From Marinobacter bryozoorum (GTDB taxonomy: Bacteria; Pseudomonadota; Gammaproteobacteria; Pseudomonadales; Oleiphilaceae): a DNA stretch of 64,000 nucleotides. The translations under genes were made by a program, and so were the position numbers. The first letter of the stretch is position 1, and every line of letters starts with the position of its first letter. Below are positions 27,754-38,106 of this stretch, one piece after another. Location: assembly GCF_023156245.1 (NCBI RefSeq), contig NZ_JAKZAH010000001.1, positions 186,001 to 250,000 of the forward strand. The letters are read 5' to 3'. The notes under the pieces were generated by a model. The model did no database searches. It was not told the DNA's origin and worked only from the letters and a program-made list of their open reading frames with translations.

Positions 27754-28766
27754 CCGCCGGGGTCATCTTGGCGCTGACCGCGGGTGAACCCGCCGGAATC
27801 GGCCCGGAGCTCTGCCTGCAGCTGGCCACTGAGGACCGCGCTCAGCAGGTGGTTGTGGTGGCCAGCATGAAACTGCTCGAGGACCGGAAAGCCCTGCTCG
27901 GCCTCGACGTGACGTTGCATGCCTGGCAGCCGGGGGCCCGGGTAATGACTGCAGCGGGCCAGCTGTCGGTGCTGGATGTGGCCGGTATTGCGGATACCAC
28001 GGCAGGCAGGCTGGACCCGGGTAACAGCCAGTATGTGCTGGACACCCTGACCACTGCAGCCCGGGGCTGCCTGGATAACACCTTTGACGGCATGGTGACG
28101 GCGCCGGTCCACAAGGGCGTGATTAACGAGGCTGGCATTGCCTTCAGTGGTCATACCGAGTTCCTGCAGGAACTTTGTGGCGTGGAGCGAGTGGTCATGA
28201 TGCTGGCTACCGAAGAGCTGCGGGTGGCGCTGGTGACCACCCACCTGCCATTGAAGGATGTCCCTGCAGCGATTACGCCCGACCGGATCAGTCAGGTGGC
28301 TCGCATCCTGGACCAGGACCTGAAGACCTTCTTCGGAATTGCCCGGCCGAGGATTCTCGTTGCCGGCCTTAATCCCCATGCGGGGGAGGGTGGTCACCTT
28401 GGTCGCGAAGAGATCGAGGTTATAGAGCCCACCTTGGCCGACCTGCGTCGCGAAGGCCTGGATCTGACAGGGCCTTTACCGGCAGATACCCTGTTCACCC
28501 CTCACTGGCTGGATAACGCAGACGCGGTTCTGGCCATGTACCACGATCAGGGGTTGCCGGTACTGAAGTTCCAGGGATTTGGCCGGGCCGTGAATATCAC
28601 ACTCGGGCTACCTGTTGTGCGCACGTCAGTGGACCACGGAACCGCGCTGGACCTGGCCGGAACCGGCCAGGCCGATGCCGGTAGCCTTCATGCAGCGATT
28701 CGAGTGGGTGAACAGATGGCCCGTTATCGCCGTGCACATCAGCCATCAGCAGGAGCGGGGCATTGA
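27750..28766 (+). CDS. pdxA: 4-hydroxythreonine-4-phosphate dehydrogenase
   Basis: NAD-dependent enzyme of pyridoxal phosphate synthesis. 338 residues. The N-terminal [17 protein letters not shown], the substrate-binding [40 protein letters not shown], and [13 protein letters not shown] are PdxA hallmarks, with metal-binding histidines in the last three. The ATG overlaps the surA stop (ATGA). Third gene of the lptD-surA-pdxA-rsmA-apaH run. Confidence 0.95.
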   Translation: MTAGVILALTAGEPAGIGPELCLQLATEDRAQQVVVVASMKLLEDRKALLGLDVTLHAWQPGARVMTAAGQLSVLDVAGIADTTAGRLDPGNSQYVLDTLTTAARGCLDNTFDGMVTAPVHKGVINEAGIAFSGHTEFLQELCGVERVVMMLATEELRVALVTTHLPLKDVPAAITPDRISQVARILDQDLKTFFGIARPRILVAGLNPHAGEGGHLGREEIEVIEPTLADLRREGLDLTGPLPADTLFTPHWLDNADAVLAMYHDQGLPVLKFQGFGRAVNITLGLPVVRTSVDHGTALDLAGTGQADAGSLHAAIRVGEQMARYRRAHQPSAGAGH

Positions 28767-29593
28767 GCAACAAAGCCGGCCACCAGGCCCGAAAACGGTT
28801 CGGGCAGAACTTTCTCCACGATCCGGGTGTTATCGAACGTATCGTCCGTTCCATCAGCCCGAAGCCCGATGACCGGCTTGTAGAAATCGGCCCCGGTCTT
28901 GGGGCCTTGACCGAAGAGCTGCTGGCGGTGAATCCGCGCCTGCAGGTGGTGGAGCTGGACCGGGACCTGGTCCCGATACTGCGTACGAAATTCTTTAACT
29001 ATCCCGAGTTCCGCATCCATGAGGCAGACGCCCTGAAGTTTGACTTCAGCGAGCTGGCGCAGGACGGGCCGCTACGTATTGTGGGCAACCTGCCCTATAA
29101 CATTTCGACTCCGCTGATCTTCCACCTGCTGGAGCAGTCCGGGGTGGTTAAAGATATGCACTTCATGTTGCAGAAAGAAGTGGTCCAGCGCCTGGCTGCG
29201 GGGCCGGGTGACAACAATTACGGGCGCCTGGGTATCATGGCGCAGTATTTCTGCAAGGTTCAGCCACTGTTTGAAGTGGGCCCGGGGGCTTTCAGGCCAG
29301 CACCGAAAGTGGACTCTGCCATTGTCCGGCTGGTCCCCCATGAAAGGCTGCCGCACCCTGCGCGGGACCTGGCTACCTTGCAGATGGTGGTACGCACCGC
29401 GTTTAACGCCCGGCGCAAGACCCTACGCAAGTCCCTTGGCAGCCTGGTCAGTGTCGAAGAGCTGCGGGCGCTGGGGATTAATGACGGGCTGAGACCTGAA
29501 AACCTGGGCCTGGCCGAGTTTGTTGCCATTGCCGACTTCCTGGTGGAAAACAGGCCCCAGGCCGACACCGTAGAAGAGGCAGATCATGACTGA
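28763..29593 (+). CDS. rsmA: 16S rRNA (adenine1518-N6/1519-N6)-dimethyltransferase
   Basis: Dimethylates two adjacent adenosines in the 3' hairpin of 16S rRNA (also called KsgA). 276 residues. [18 protein letters not shown], the SAM-binding [15 protein letters not shown], and the catalytic [10 protein letters not shown] are all present. The start is a TTG at 28763 overlapping the pdxA stop, with AGGAG upstream. Directly followed by apaH with an 8-base overlap; the apaG gene usually found between them is missing. Confidence 0.95.
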   Translation: MSNKAGHQARKRFGQNFLHDPGVIERIVRSISPKPDDRLVEIGPGLGALTEELLAVNPRLQVVELDRDLVPILRTKFFNYPEFRIHEADALKFDFSELAQDGPLRIVGNLPYNISTPLIFHLLEQSGVVKDMHFMLQKEVVQRLAAGPGDNNYGRLGIMAQYFCKVQPLFEVGPGAFRPAPKVDSAIVRLVPHERLPHPARDLATLQMVVRTAFNARRKTLRKSLGSLVSVEELRALGINDGLRPENLGLAEFVAIADFLVENRPQADTVEEADHD

Positions 29594-30386
29594 CTACGCC
29601 ATTGGCGATATCCAGGGCTGTTACGACCGGTTGCTGGATGTGCTGGACAAAGTGGACTTTTCGCCCTCACGTGACCGCTTGTGGGTGGCCGGCGATATCA
29701 TTAATCGCGGCCCCTCGTCCCTGGAAACCCTTCGTTACGTCCGCAACCTGGGCAGCTCGGCCGTGGTCGTGCTGGGCAATCACGACCTGCACCTGCTGGC
29801 GGTGGCCCTGGGTGGCCACAGTGTGAAGAAGAAAGATACCCTGCACGACATCCTGGATGCACCGGATCATGGAGACCTGCTCAACTGGCTGCTGCAGCAG
29901 CATATCTGTGTCCACGATAACGAGCGCAACTTCGTTATGGCCCATGCCGGCCTGCCCCATATCTGGAGTGTCGACAAGGGCGTTGCGCTGGCCCGGGAAC
30001 TTGAAGCCATCCTGCGGGGGCCGGATGCGGCGGATTATTTCCGTCAAATGTATGGCAACTACCCGGAGTGCTGGCGTGATGATCTGCAGGGCATGGACCG
30101 CTGGCGCATGATCACCAACTATTTCACCCGTATGCGGTTTATCGCCGAGGACGGCACCCTGGAGCTGGCCACCAAGGAGTCTGCCGGTCATTCCCCGGAG
30201 GGTTATGCGCCCTGGTTCCGCTATCCACGCACTGACGATGTCCGTGTGATCTTCGGCCACTGGGCGGCGCTGGAGGGGGAGACCGGCAGTGACCGGTTTA
30301 TCGGCCTGGACACTGGCTGTGTCTGGGGTGGCAAGCTGACAGTAATGAACCTGGATACCGGCGAGAGGATCCACTGTGACTGCTGA
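29586..30386 (+). CDS. apaH: Bis(5'-nucleosyl)-tetraphosphatase (symmetrical)
   Basis: Hydrolyses Ap4A to two ADP and also removes Np4 caps. 266 residues of the metallophosphatase fold: [45 protein letters not shown] and the C-terminal FGHWAALEG...[15 protein letters not shown] at 29586 overlaps the rsmA stop by 8 bases, and its own end overlaps the DUF423 gene by 11 bases. Confidence 0.95.
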   Translation: MTDYAIGDIQGCYDRLLDVLDKVDFSPSRDRLWVAGDIINRGPSSLETLRYVRNLGSSAVVVLGNHDLHLLAVALGGHSVKKKDTLHDILDAPDHGDLLNWLLQQHICVHDNERNFVMAHAGLPHIWSVDKGVALARELEAILRGPDAADYFRQMYGNYPECWRDDLQGMDRWRMITNYFTRMRFIAEDGTLELATKESAGHSPEGYAPWFRYPRTDDVRVIFGHWAALEGETGSDRFIGLDTGCVWGGKLTVMNLDTGERIHCDC

Positions 30387-30792
30387 CAACCGCCAGCTCC
30401 CCGCGCCTGTCCAGCGCACCTGGCTGGCCGCCGGGGCACTGCTGGCACTGTTTGCCGTGATGGCTGGTGCCTTTGGCGCCCACGGTTTGCGAGGCATGGT
30501 CAGCGACCGGGGCCTTGAAGTTTTCCAGACGGCCGTTACCTATCAGATGTACCATGCCATTGCGCTGGTTTTGATTTCGCTGCTTTCCATCACAGGCCTG
30601 TGCCGCCGTTTGCTGGGTGCTGCCGCCGGCTTTTTCCTGGTCGGCACGCTGCTTTTCAGTGGCAGCCTTTATCTGCTGGTGCTGACAGACATCCGCTGGG
30701 TCGGCCCGGTGACGCCTTTGGGTGGACTCTGTTTTATGGTGGGCTGGGCCCTGGTGGTGGCAGCTGCGATACGTCGATCTGCTGGTAAGTGA
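30376..30792 (+). CDS. DUF423 family inner-membrane protein
   Basis: A 138-residue protein with about four hydrophobic segments: LAAGALLALFAVMAGAFGAH, MYHAIALVLISLLSI, LLGAAAGFFLVGTLLFSGSL, and GLCFMVGWALVVAAA. The run GAFGAHGLR and the SGSLYLLVLT core are typical of DUF423 (YgdD-like). Function unknown. Starts at a GTG at 30376 inside the apaH 3' end and ends 7 bases before thiS, so it is part of the same transcript. Confidence 0.85.
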   Translation: MTADNRQLPAPVQRTWLAAGALLALFAVMAGAFGAHGLRGMVSDRGLEVFQTAVTYQMYHAIALVLISLLSITGLCRRLLGAAAGFFLVGTLLFSGSLYLLVLTDIRWVGPVTPLGGLCFMVGWALVVAAAIRRSAGK

Positions 30793-30799
30793 GTCTGCT

Positions 30800-31000
30800 A
30801 TGAATGTGATGCTCAACGGGGAACCCCGTGAACTCCGGGATCCGTATACCCTGCAAGCCCTGATTGAAGTGCTTGGCCTGGCCGGCAAGCGCCTGGCGGT
30901 GGAAGTAAACGAGGATATCGTACCCCGCAGCCAGCACAACGAATTCCGGCTGAATGAAGGTGACCGGGTCGAGATCGTCCACGCTATCGGTGGTGGCTGA
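30800..31000 (+). CDS. thiS: Sulfur carrier protein ThiS
   Basis: A 66-residue beta-grasp protein ending in HAIGGG, whose C-terminal Gly is converted to a thiocarboxylate that donates sulfur for the thiazole ring of thiamine. The internal [16 protein letters not shown] and [15 protein letters not shown] match the ThiS family. ATG at 30800 chosen; the open frame runs 26 codons upstream inside DUF423. It is followed after 52 bases by thiG. No TPP riboswitch was recognised upstream; the gene follows DUF423 directly. Confidence 0.93.
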   Translation: MNVMLNGEPRELRDPYTLQALIEVLGLAGKRLAVEVNEDIVPRSQHNEFRLNEGDRVEIVHAIGGG

Positions 31001-31052
31001 CCCGCACAGACTTTCATCCACATGCCGTTTTACCAGACCATCAAGGATTCCA

Positions 31053-31862
31053 ATGACTGAACAAAGCCCGACCCCATTGCCGGAAGACAAGCCACTGGAA
31101 ATTGCCGGTCGAATTTACCGGTCCCGCCTGTTGGTGGGCACGGGTAAATACCGTGACCTGATGGAAACCGGACATGCCATTGAGTCCAGTGGTGCCGAGA
31201 TTGTCACCGTGGCCGTGCGCCGTACCAACCTGGGCCAGAATCCGGACGAGCCCAACCTGCTGGACGTGATCTCGCCGGAGAGTTACACCATCCTGCCGAA
31301 TACCGCCGGCTGCTTTAACGCGAAGGACGCAGTGCGTACCTGTAAGCTGGCCCGGGAACTGCTTGATGGTCATAACCTGGTGAAGCTGGAAGTGCTGGGA
31401 GAGGAGAAGACCCTTTACCCGAATATGACCGAAACCCTGGTTGCTGCCGAGGAACTGATCAGGGATGGTTTCCAGGTGATGGTGTATTGTTCTGACGACC
31501 CGCTGTTGGCAAAGCGCCTGGAAGAGATGGGGTGCATTGCCATCATGCCCCTGGGTGCGCCCATCGGCTCCGGCCTGGGTATCCAGAACCGTTACAACAT
31601 CCGACAGATTGTCGAGAACGCGAGTGTACCGGTGCTGGTGGATGCCGGTGTCGGTACAGCCTCTGACGCTACCATTGCCATGGAGCTGGGCTGCGACGGT
31701 GTACTGATGAACACCGCCATCGCCCAGGCCCAGGATCCTATTCGCATGGCCAAGGCCATGAAGCTGGCCATCGAGTCCGGCCGTGAAGCCTACCTGGCGG
31801 GCCGTATGCCCAAGAAGGCCTACGCCAGCGCGTCCTCGCCCATTGATGGTACGTTTTTCTGA
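31053..31862 (+). CDS. thiG: Thiazole synthase
   Basis: Builds the thiamine thiazole phosphate from DXP, dehydroglycine and ThiS-thiocarboxylate. 269 residues, TIM barrel. The segments [56 protein letters not shown] and [21 protein letters not shown] are family marks; the Schiff-base lysine is in VKLEVL. ATG at 31053; the frame extends 33 codons upstream across the thiS end, without family support. Confidence 0.95.
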   Translation: MTEQSPTPLPEDKPLEIAGRIYRSRLLVGTGKYRDLMETGHAIESSGAEIVTVAVRRTNLGQNPDEPNLLDVISPESYTILPNTAGCFNAKDAVRTCKLARELLDGHNLVKLEVLGEEKTLYPNMTETLVAAEELIRDGFQVMVYCSDDPLLAKRLEEMGCIAIMPLGAPIGSGLGIQNRYNIRQIVENASVPVLVDAGVGTASDATIAMELGCDGVLMNTAIAQAQDPIRMAKAMKLAIESGREAYLAGRMPKKAYASASSPIDGTFF

Positions 31863-31914
31863 TTCAACAGCGCCCCGGCCCCGTTACCCCTTAACAGAGT
31901 AGTGCAGTCCTGTC

Positions 31915-32508
31915 ATGAACAACCCGAAGCCCAGCCGCAAGGAGGTCATCCTCCAGGCCCTGGTTGAAATCCTGGAAACGGAGCCGGGTGCCCGTATCAC
32001 CACCGCCGGCCTCGCCAGGGCGGTGGGCGTTACCGAAGCCGCCCTGTACCGGCACTTTCCCAGCAAGCGCAAGATGTTCGAGGCTCTGGTGGACTTTGCC
32101 GAGGATACGGTGTTCTCCCGCTGCCAGCTGATCTTGCAGGAGCAGGAAGACGCCCAGGTTCGGTTGCAGCAACTGGTCCGGTTGGTGCTGGTCTTTGCCG
32201 AGCGGAATCCGGGACTTTGCCGTGTGCTGACCGGCGAGGCCCTCAGTGGCGAGAACGAAGCCCTGCGCAAACGGGCGAGTCAGTTCTTCGAGCGCCTCGA
32301 AACCCAGGTCCGCCAGATCCTCAAGGAAGGGGAAATCCGCCAGGGGTTGCGACCCTATCCCAGCGCGCCCCGCGCTGCCGACTGGCTTATGACTTTCCTT
32401 GAGGGGCGAATCCAGCGCTTCGTCCGGTCCGGCTTCAGCCGTGCCCCATCAGCTGAGTTCGACGAGCAGTGGCCGATGCTGGCAAAGAACCTCTGGCCCG
32501 GGGATTGA
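31915..32508 (+). CDS. slmA: Nucleoid occlusion factor SlmA
   Basis: TetR-family DNA-binding protein that blocks FtsZ assembly over the chromosome. 197 residues. The HTH region ITTAGLARAVGVTEAALYRHFPSKRKMFEALVDF matches SlmA closely, and the C-terminal FAERNPGLCRVLTGEAL plus RFVRSGFSRAPSAEFDEQWP follow the E. coli protein. ATG at 31915, with a purine-poor upstream region. Stands alone after thiG. Confidence 0.88.
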   Translation: MNNPKPSRKEVILQALVEILETEPGARITTAGLARAVGVTEAALYRHFPSKRKMFEALVDFAEDTVFSRCQLILQEQEDAQVRLQQLVRLVLVFAERNPGLCRVLTGEALSGENEALRKRASQFFERLETQVRQILKEGEIRQGLRPYPSAPRAADWLMTFLEGRIQRFVRSGFSRAPSAEFDEQWPMLAKNLWPGD

Positions 32509-32591
32509 AGGCGGAGTAGCCACCTCGCACAAGACTTGTGGTAACGGGTGGACTAGCGTGGCAGGTATACCCATGTTCCGGAGACCCTGCC

Positions 32592-33164
32592 ATGTCTGAG
32601 CAACACCCCATTTCCCGCTTCCCGATTCCTGATGTTTCCAGCCTGCCGGATGACCTGCGCACGCGTATTGAAACCCTCCAGGAAAAGATGGGCTTCATCC
32701 CCAATGTGTTCCTCGGCCATGCCCATCGCCCCAATCAGCTGCGGGCTTTCCTGGCCATGCACGATGACCTGATGGAATCCGATGAAGGCCTGAGCCGTGC
32801 CGAGCGGGAGATGATCGTTGTGGCCACCAGCAGTGCCAACCAGTGCCTGTATTGCCTGGTATCCCACGGTGCCTTCCTGCGCATCCGCTCGAAGCAGCCC
32901 TGGCTGTCAGACCAGGTGGCTGCCAATTACCGGGATGCGGAAATCAGCGACCGACAGCGGACCATGCTGGACTATGCCGTCAAACTTGCCCAGACCCCGT
33001 GGCTGGTGGGAGAGGACGATATCCGCACCCTGGAGCAGGCGGGGTTCTCACAGGACGCAATCTGGGACATCGGCGCCATCACCGGCCTGTTCGCCATGTC
33101 CAACCGCCTCGCCGCCCACACCGCCATGCGACCCAATGCCGAGTTCTATGGCATGGCTCGATAA
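32592..33164 (+). CDS. AhpD/carboxymuconolactone decarboxylase-family peroxidase-related protein
   Basis: A 190-residue protein from the ATG at 32592 (MSEQHPISRFPIPD). The AhpD-like active-site motif is present as CLYCLVSH (Cys-x2-Cys-x3-His), preceded by SRAEREMIVVATSSANQ. The C-terminal GFSQDAIWDIGAITGLFAMSNRLAAHTAMRPN is typical of the uncharacterised peroxidase-related branch. Probably a thiol peroxidase or reductase. It precedes an acyl-CoA dehydrogenase by 32 bases, which may place it in that transcript. Confidence 0.85.
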   Translation: MSEQHPISRFPIPDVSSLPDDLRTRIETLQEKMGFIPNVFLGHAHRPNQLRAFLAMHDDLMESDEGLSRAEREMIVVATSSANQCLYCLVSHGAFLRIRSKQPWLSDQVAANYRDAEISDRQRTMLDYAVKLAQTPWLVGEDDIRTLEQAGFSQDAIWDIGAITGLFAMSNRLAAHTAMRPNAEFYGMAR

Positions 33165-33196
33165 TCCATTTATAACGACAGTAAAAAGGGGGTTGA

Positions 33197-34402
33197 ATGC
33201 TGTTCCAGGAATCCGAAAAATCCAGGGACCTACTGGACCGGGTCCGGCAGTTCATGGCTGAGGAAGTCTGCCCGGTGGAGCACCTCTACCGGGAGCAGGC
33301 CAGCGGAGAGAACCGCTATCGTACGCCAGCCATTGTCCAGGAGCTGAAGGCGAAAGCGAAGGCTGCCGGTTTGTGGAACCTGTTCCTTCCCGGTGACCAT
33401 GGTGCCGGGCTGACCAACCTGGAATATGCCCCCCTGGCGGAGGAAATGGGCCGGGTGTTGTGGGCACCGGAAGTGTTCAACTGCTCGGCACCCGATACCG
33501 GCAATATGGAAATCCTGTCCATGTTCGGCACCCCGGAGCAGAAGAAGCAATGGCTGGAACCGCTGCTGGCGGGTGAAATCCGGTCGGCGTTCTCCATGAC
33601 GGAACCGGCGGTCGCATCCAGTGATGCCACTAATATCCAGTGTGAGATCCGTCGGGAGGGGGACGAGTACGTCATCAATGGCCGTAAATGGTTTACCTCC
33701 GGTGCCATGAACGAGGCCTGCAAGTTACTCATCGTAATGGGCAAGACCGACCCGGATAATGTTGACCGTCACCGCCAGCAGTCCATGATCCTGGTGCCGA
33801 AGGACACGCCAGGCGTGCGCATTGTGCGGGATATGACGGTGTTTGGTTATGACGAGGCACCGGTAGGTCATCCCGAAGTGGTGTACGAGAACGTGCGTGT
33901 GCCCGCGTCGAATATGCTGCTGGGTGAGGGGCGTGGCTTCGAGATTGCCCAAGGGAGGCTTGGTCCAGGTCGGATCCACCACTGCATGCGACTTATTGGC
34001 TGTGCCCAGCGGGCCCTGGAAATGCTGTGCCAGCGGGCAGAGCAGCGGGAAGCGTTCGGTCGCAAGTTGTCGCAGTTCGATTCCGTCCGGGAGGAAATTG
34101 CTGAATCCTTCTGCGAAATTGAACAGGCCCGCCTGCTGACCCTGAAAGCCGCGGACAAGATGGACCGGGACGGTAACAAGGTCGCGAAGGACCTGATCGC
34201 CGCCGCCAAGATCGTGGTGCCTTCCATGGCCGCCCGGGTTATTGACCGGACTATCCAGGTATATGGTGGTGCTGGCGTATGTCAGGACACTTTCCTGCCG
34301 GAAGCCTGGATGTATGCTCGCTACATCCGCATTGGCGACGGCCCGGACCAGGTTCACCGGGCGGCGTTGTCGCGGCAGCTGCTCAAGGCTTACGGCGCCT
34401 GA
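33197..34402 (+). CDS. Acyl-CoA dehydrogenase (ACAD10/11-like)
   Basis: FAD-dependent flavoprotein of 401 residues that would introduce a double bond into an acyl-Co[17 protein letters not shown] (FAD), [33 protein letters not shown] and [11 protein letters not shown] are present. At the position of the usual catalytic Glu the reading is [11 protein letters not shown], with Asp, the pattern of ACAD10/11 proteins that prefer long-chain or hydroxylated acyl-CoAs. ATG at 33197. A strong terminator follows. Confidence 0.9.
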   Translation: MLFQESEKSRDLLDRVRQFMAEEVCPVEHLYREQASGENRYRTPAIVQELKAKAKAAGLWNLFLPGDHGAGLTNLEYAPLAEEMGRVLWAPEVFNCSAPDTGNMEILSMFGTPEQKKQWLEPLLAGEIRSAFSMTEPAVASSDATNIQCEIRREGDEYVINGRKWFTSGAMNEACKLLIVMGKTDPDNVDRHRQQSMILVPKDTPGVRIVRDMTVFGYDEAPVGHPEVVYENVRVPASNMLLGEGRGFEIAQGRLGPGRIHHCMRLIGCAQRALEMLCQRAEQREAFGRKLSQFDSVREEIAESFCEIEQARLLTLKAADKMDRDGNKVAKDLIAAAKIVVPSMAARVIDRTIQVYGGAGVCQDTFLPEAWMYARYIRIGDGPDQVHRAALSRQLLKAYGA

Positions 34403-34423
34403 GCCGACGGCCCCCAGCAATAC

Positions 34424-34452
34424 AAAAAGCCCCCGGATTTCGGGGGCTTTTT
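34424..34452. terminator. Bidirectional intrinsic terminator
   Basis: GCCCCCG and CGGGGGC form a 7-base stem, flanked by AAAAA on one side and TTTTT on the other, so it works for both the dehydrogenase (plus) and the convergent CoA ligase (minus). Strong candidate. Confidence 0.9.
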
Positions 34453-34497
34453 GTTGATATCAGGGTTGTCTCCCGATGCCTTTGACGGCTGCGGGCC

Positions 34498-36096
34498 TTA
34501 ATCCGAAAAGTAGCCTTCCATATCCTTACGGATCATATGCTTCTGGATCTTGCCGGTGCCGGTGCGGGGGAACTCCTCCACCACCACAATGGCCTTTGGC
34601 ACCTTGAAGCCTGCCATGTGCTCCCGGCAGTACTCGATCAGCTCTTCCTCAGCCACGTCTTCGCCGGGCATCAGGATAACATTGGCGGTGATAGCCTCGC
34701 CCCAACGCTCGTGGGGAAGTCCGATGACGGCGGCTTCTGCCACCTTGGGATGGCCGATCAGGCAGCGCTCCACCTCCAGTGAGGCTACGTTTTCGCCACC
34801 AGTCTTGATCACATCCTTCTTGCGGTCGGTAAACCAGATGGCGCCATCCTCATCGATCGAAGCGATATCGCCACTGTGGAACCAACCGTACTTGAAGGAC
34901 TCCTCGGTCTTGTCAGGCTGGTTCAGGTACTCGGTCATCACCTGGGGGCCGCGATAGACAATCTCGCCGGCTTCGCCGGGGGGCAGCAGCCGACCGTGAT
35001 CGTCCATAATGGCGACCCGGGTCATGGGCGTGGCCGTGCCCCAGGAGCCGGCCTTGCTCCACTGGTGTTCCGGCCGGATCAGGCAGGTAGCCGGGGTAAA
35101 TTCAGTCTGGCCGGAGCCCAGGATAACATCGGCATTGGGGAAGGCATCGTGGATAGCCTGGAGTTTCGACTCTGCCATCGGCGCCATGGCATAGAGGGCC
35201 CGTCCCACGGATGAAAAGTCTCGTTTGCTCGCCTCCGGGTCGTTCAATACCTCGTTAAACATCATGGGCAGGAATACCAGCATATAGATCTGGTGTTCCT
35301 CGATCAGCCGGGCACATTCACGGGCATCGAAGCCCTTGGCCATCACCAGCTTGCCTCCCATCATGAACGTCGGCAATGCCAGGCAGTTAACGGCGGTGCA
35401 GTGAAACAGGGGGAGCTGGCAGAGCATGGCCGCTTCGGCCGGAAGCCGGTTGGAGATGATATTGGCCATCGCGGCCATGGTTACAGCCAGGTGACTGGTG
35501 ACCACACCTTTCGGGTTCGCTGTGGTGCCTGAGGTATAGAGCAGCTGTACCGGGTCACGGTCGTCTACAACCACTTCGACCGGCGTATTGTCCCCTTGGT
35601 CGGTCAGCTCCTGCACCGGTTTCCAGGTGTGGCCACCAGCGGTCTGGGTAGTGCTTCCGGTCCAGTACAGAAACTCAAGGTCGGGCAGCTGGTCCGGTAG
35701 TGCCTGGCCGGCGTCGGCAAGCGCTTCTTCGACGATCAGGATTCGTGTGCGGCAGTCTTTCAGGCAGTAGGCGATTTCGTGGGGCTTGAGGCCCAGGTTT
35801 ACCGGTGCAAAGACCAGGTTGGCCTTGGCGCAGGCCATATAGCTCACCATCAGCTCGATGCAGTTGCGTGCCAGGATGCCAACGGGCTCTCCCGCCGCCA
35901 GACCCAGTGCCAACAAGCTATTGGCCATACGGTTGGACTGGTCTTCGAACTCCCTGTAGGTGAGGGTTCTGCCATCATCCACCATGGCGACATTGTCAGG
36001 GTGAAGGTCGGCAGTCCGTGTAAGGATATCGCCTGCGCATACGCGGTCGATCATATTCATTCCGGGGTCAGTCAGATGCTGTGCTTGCCTGGCCAT
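34498..36096 (-). CDS. AMP-dependent acyl-CoA synthetase
   Basis: A 532-residue adenylate-forming enzyme. The P-loop LLYTSGTTANPKGVV, the A5-like GSGQTEFTPATC, the A7 GWFHSGDIA, A8 DRKKDVIKTGGENV and the C-terminal GTGKIQKHMIRKD with the catalytic Lys are all present. Activates a carboxylic acid to its CoA thioester; the chain type is unknown. ATG at 36096 (further Met codons at residues 13 and 15). Divergent from the TetR gene across 206 bases that include operator A, so likely repressed by that TetR. Confidence 0.9.
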   Translation of the reverse strand: MARQAQHLTDPGMNMIDRVCAGDILTRTADLHPDNVAMVDDGRTLTYREFEDQSNRMANSLLALGLAAGEPVGILARNCIELMVSYMACAKANLVFAPVNLGLKPHEIAYCLKDCRTRILIVEEALADAGQALPDQLPDLEFLYWTGSTTQTAGGHTWKPVQELTDQGDNTPVEVVVDDRDPVQLLYTSGTTANPKGVVTSHLAVTMAAMANIISNRLPAEAAMLCQLPLFHCTAVNCLALPTFMMGGKLVMAKGFDARECARLIEEHQIYMLVFLPMMFNEVLNDPEASKRDFSSVGRALYAMAPMAESKLQAIHDAFPNADVILGSGQTEFTPATCLIRPEHQWSKAGSWGTATPMTRVAIMDDHGRLLPPGEAGEIVYRGPQVMTEYLNQPDKTEESFKYGWFHSGDIASIDEDGAIWFTDRKKDVIKTGGENVASLEVERCLIGHPKVAEAAVIGLPHERWGEAITANVILMPGEDVAEEELIEYCREHMAGFKVPKAIVVVEEFPRTGTGKIQKHMIRKDMEGYFSD

Positions 36097-36159
36097 TGCA
36101 GCCTCCGCAGTGTCGGGTTCATTGTTTTTGTCATCACAAATTTAGCGGATGGCAGGAAT

Positions 36160-36179
36160 TTGAGCAAGCGTTTGGTCTA
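36160..36179. promoter_or_regulatory. TetR-type operator A
   Basis: TTGAGCAAGCGTTTGGTCTA is a near palindrome matching the consensus TTGACCAANCGNTTGGTCAA at all but two of the specified positions. It lies between the divergent CoA ligase and TetR genes, where a repressor would block one or both promoters. Confidence 0.7.
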
Positions 36180-36302
36180 CAATGTACGTGAGGCTTGCGA
36201 ACAACATTCACCGGTTTGTTGGTGGCCTGCAATACAGGGCTTGCTATAGAATGCGGCCCGTTTTTAATCCTTTCTCAACCCTTGCAAGGGAGAGCCGGAA
36301 CC

Positions 36303-36923
36303 TTGGAATTCAGTGAAGAGATCCGTAACAAGCTGATAGAAGATGGCAGGATCACCGATCCCAAAAGCCCCCGCGGCGTAGTACTTAATACAGCTGCCAG
36401 TCTGTTCCGGCGCAAGGGTTACCTGCAGACCACGGTGCGGGATATCGGGCGAGAGACCGGCATTCTGCCTGGGAGTATTTTTCACCATTACCGCAGCAAG
36501 GATGAAATCCTGCGCACGGTAATGGAAGAAAGTATTGTCCTGAACCTGGAACGTCTCAAGCGGGCACTGGAAGCCCGCCCAGACCTGGAGGATCGCCTGC
36601 GCACGCTGATTTCTGTGGAGCTGTATGCCATGAACGGCGAAACCGGCGAAGCCTGGAGTGTCATGGTCGACGAATGGCGCAACCTTTCAGATCAGGGCAA
36701 GGCGACCATACTCAGGTTGCGGGAAGAATATGAGGGGATCTGGCTGGAAGTATTGCGGGAAGCTCACCAGGCTGGAATCGTGACCATGGAGCCGGACATA
36801 CTTCGCAAGTTGCTGGCAGGTTCCCTGCACTGGACGCCGACCTGGTTCCGTCATGGGGGAGGCCTTTCCCTGGAAGATCTCACCGATCGGGTCTGGCAGC
36901 TGGCCACGGGTCATCGTCCCTGA
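36303..36923 (+). CDS. TetR-family transcriptional regulator
   Basis: A 206-residue regulator with an N-terminal HTH: PRGVVLNTAASLFRRKGYLQTTVRDIGRETGILPGSIFHHYRSKDEIL. The C-terminal ligand domain is helical and unspecific. The start is taken as the TTG at 36303, preceded by GGGAG; the frame extends 36 codons further without SD support. It stands beside operator A and inside the catabolic region, and is the best candidate to bind all four palindromes. An acyl-CoA inducer is likely, as for AtuR or PsrA-type repressors. Confidence 0.85.
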   Translation: MEFSEEIRNKLIEDGRITDPKSPRGVVLNTAASLFRRKGYLQTTVRDIGRETGILPGSIFHHYRSKDEILRTVMEESIVLNLERLKRALEARPDLEDRLRTLISVELYAMNGETGEAWSVMVDEWRNLSDQGKATILRLREEYEGIWLEVLREAHQAGIVTMEPDILRKLLAGSLHWTPTWFRHGGGLSLEDLTDRVWQLATGHRP

Positions 36924-36951
36924 CGACCCGGAGTCTGTTTGTTGCCCCGGT

Positions 36952-38106
36952 TTACTGGCCGCCGGGGTGGGTTCCCATGAACTTGGACAGAATGCCCAGC
37001 ATGACCTCGTCGGCACCGCCGCCGATGGAAACCAGGCGCAGGTCCCGGTAGAAGCGGGTAATCAGGGTTTCGTTCATGAAGCCCATGCCGCCGTAGTACT
37101 GGAGGCAGCTGTCAGTCACTTCCCGCGCGAGTCGTCCCGCCTTAAGCTTGGCCATGGAAGCCAGTCGGGTCATGTCCTCTCCGTTGATATACCCTTCAGT
37201 ACACCGGTAAACCAGTGACCGCAGCAGCTCCACTTCGGTCTGCAGTTCGGCCAGGCGGAAATGAATGCTCTGGTTGTGCAGTAGCGGTTTGCCGAAGGCA
37301 ACGCGCTGGCGGGTATATTCAGCGACATCCTCGATGCACTTCTCCAGTGAGCGAATAAGGCTGGCGGAACCCCACAGGCGCTCTTCCTGGAACTGCTGCA
37401 TCTGGTAGATGAACCCCATACCTTCTTCACCGATGCGATAACGCTGGGGCACCCGCACGTCTTCAAAGAAGATCTGGGCAGTGTCGGAGCTGCGCATACC
37501 CAGCTTGTCCAGCTTGCGGGCTACGGTGACGCCCGGCGTATCCATGGGCAGAACGATCAGCGACTTGTTCTTGTGCATCGGGCCGTCGCCGGTGTTGGCC
37601 AGCAGGCACATGAAGTCTGCCTGGGTGCCGTTGGTGATCCACAGCTTGCCGCCATTGATGATGTAATCGTCACCGTCCTTGCGGGCGGTCGTCTTGATGG
37701 AGGCAACGTCGGAGCCCGCACCCGGTTCGGATACGCCGATACAGGCCACGTAGTCACCGGAAATCGCTGGTGCCAGGAATTCCTTGCGCAGTTCATCGGA
37801 GCCTATCTTGGCCAGGGCGGGCGTGGCCATATTGGTCTGTACCCCGACGGCCATGGGTATGGAGCCGCAGTTGGTTTCACCCATGGCTTCACAAAAGGCC
37901 AGGTCGTAGCTCCAGTCGAGTCCCATGCCACCAAAAGCCTCGGGCTTGGTGATGCCGAGGAAACCCTTGGCGCCCATCTTCCGGAAAAGTTCGCGGGCAG
38001 GGAAAATGCCTTCTTTCTCCCACTCGTCCACGTAGGGGTTGATTTCCTCTGCAACGAACTTGCTGACGGAGTCGTAGAGGCTCTTGTGCTCGGTGGTGTA
38101 ACGCAT
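36952..38106 (-). CDS. Acyl-CoA dehydrogenase (AtuD/isovaleryl-type)
   Basis: 384 residues from the ATG at 38106 (MRYTTEHKSLYDS). FAD/acyl-CoA motifs are IGVSEPGAGSDVASIKT, INGGKLWITNG, RQRVAFGKPL and QYYGGMGFMNE. The C-terminal reads SIGGGADEVML, without Glu at the usual position; the base is instead Glu242 in QEERLW, as in isovaleryl-CoA and LCAD-type enzymes. This suits branched substrates such as citronellyl-CoA (AtuD). Divergent from the AraC gene, with operators B and C in the gap. Confidence 0.9.
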   Translation of the reverse strand: MRYTTEHKSLYDSVSKFVAEEINPYVDEWEKEGIFPARELFRKMGAKGFLGITKPEAFGGMGLDWSYDLAFCEAMGETNCGSIPMAVGVQTNMATPALAKIGSDELRKEFLAPAISGDYVACIGVSEPGAGSDVASIKTTARKDGDDYIINGGKLWITNGTQADFMCLLANTGDGPMHKNKSLIVLPMDTPGVTVARKLDKLGMRSSDTAQIFFEDVRVPQRYRIGEEGMGFIYQMQQFQEERLWGSASLIRSLEKCIEDVAEYTRQRVAFGKPLLHNQSIHFRLAELQTEVELLRSLVYRCTEGYINGEDMTRLASMAKLKAGRLAREVTDSCLQYYGGMGFMNETLITRFYRDLRLVSIGGGADEVMLGILSKFMGTHPGGQ

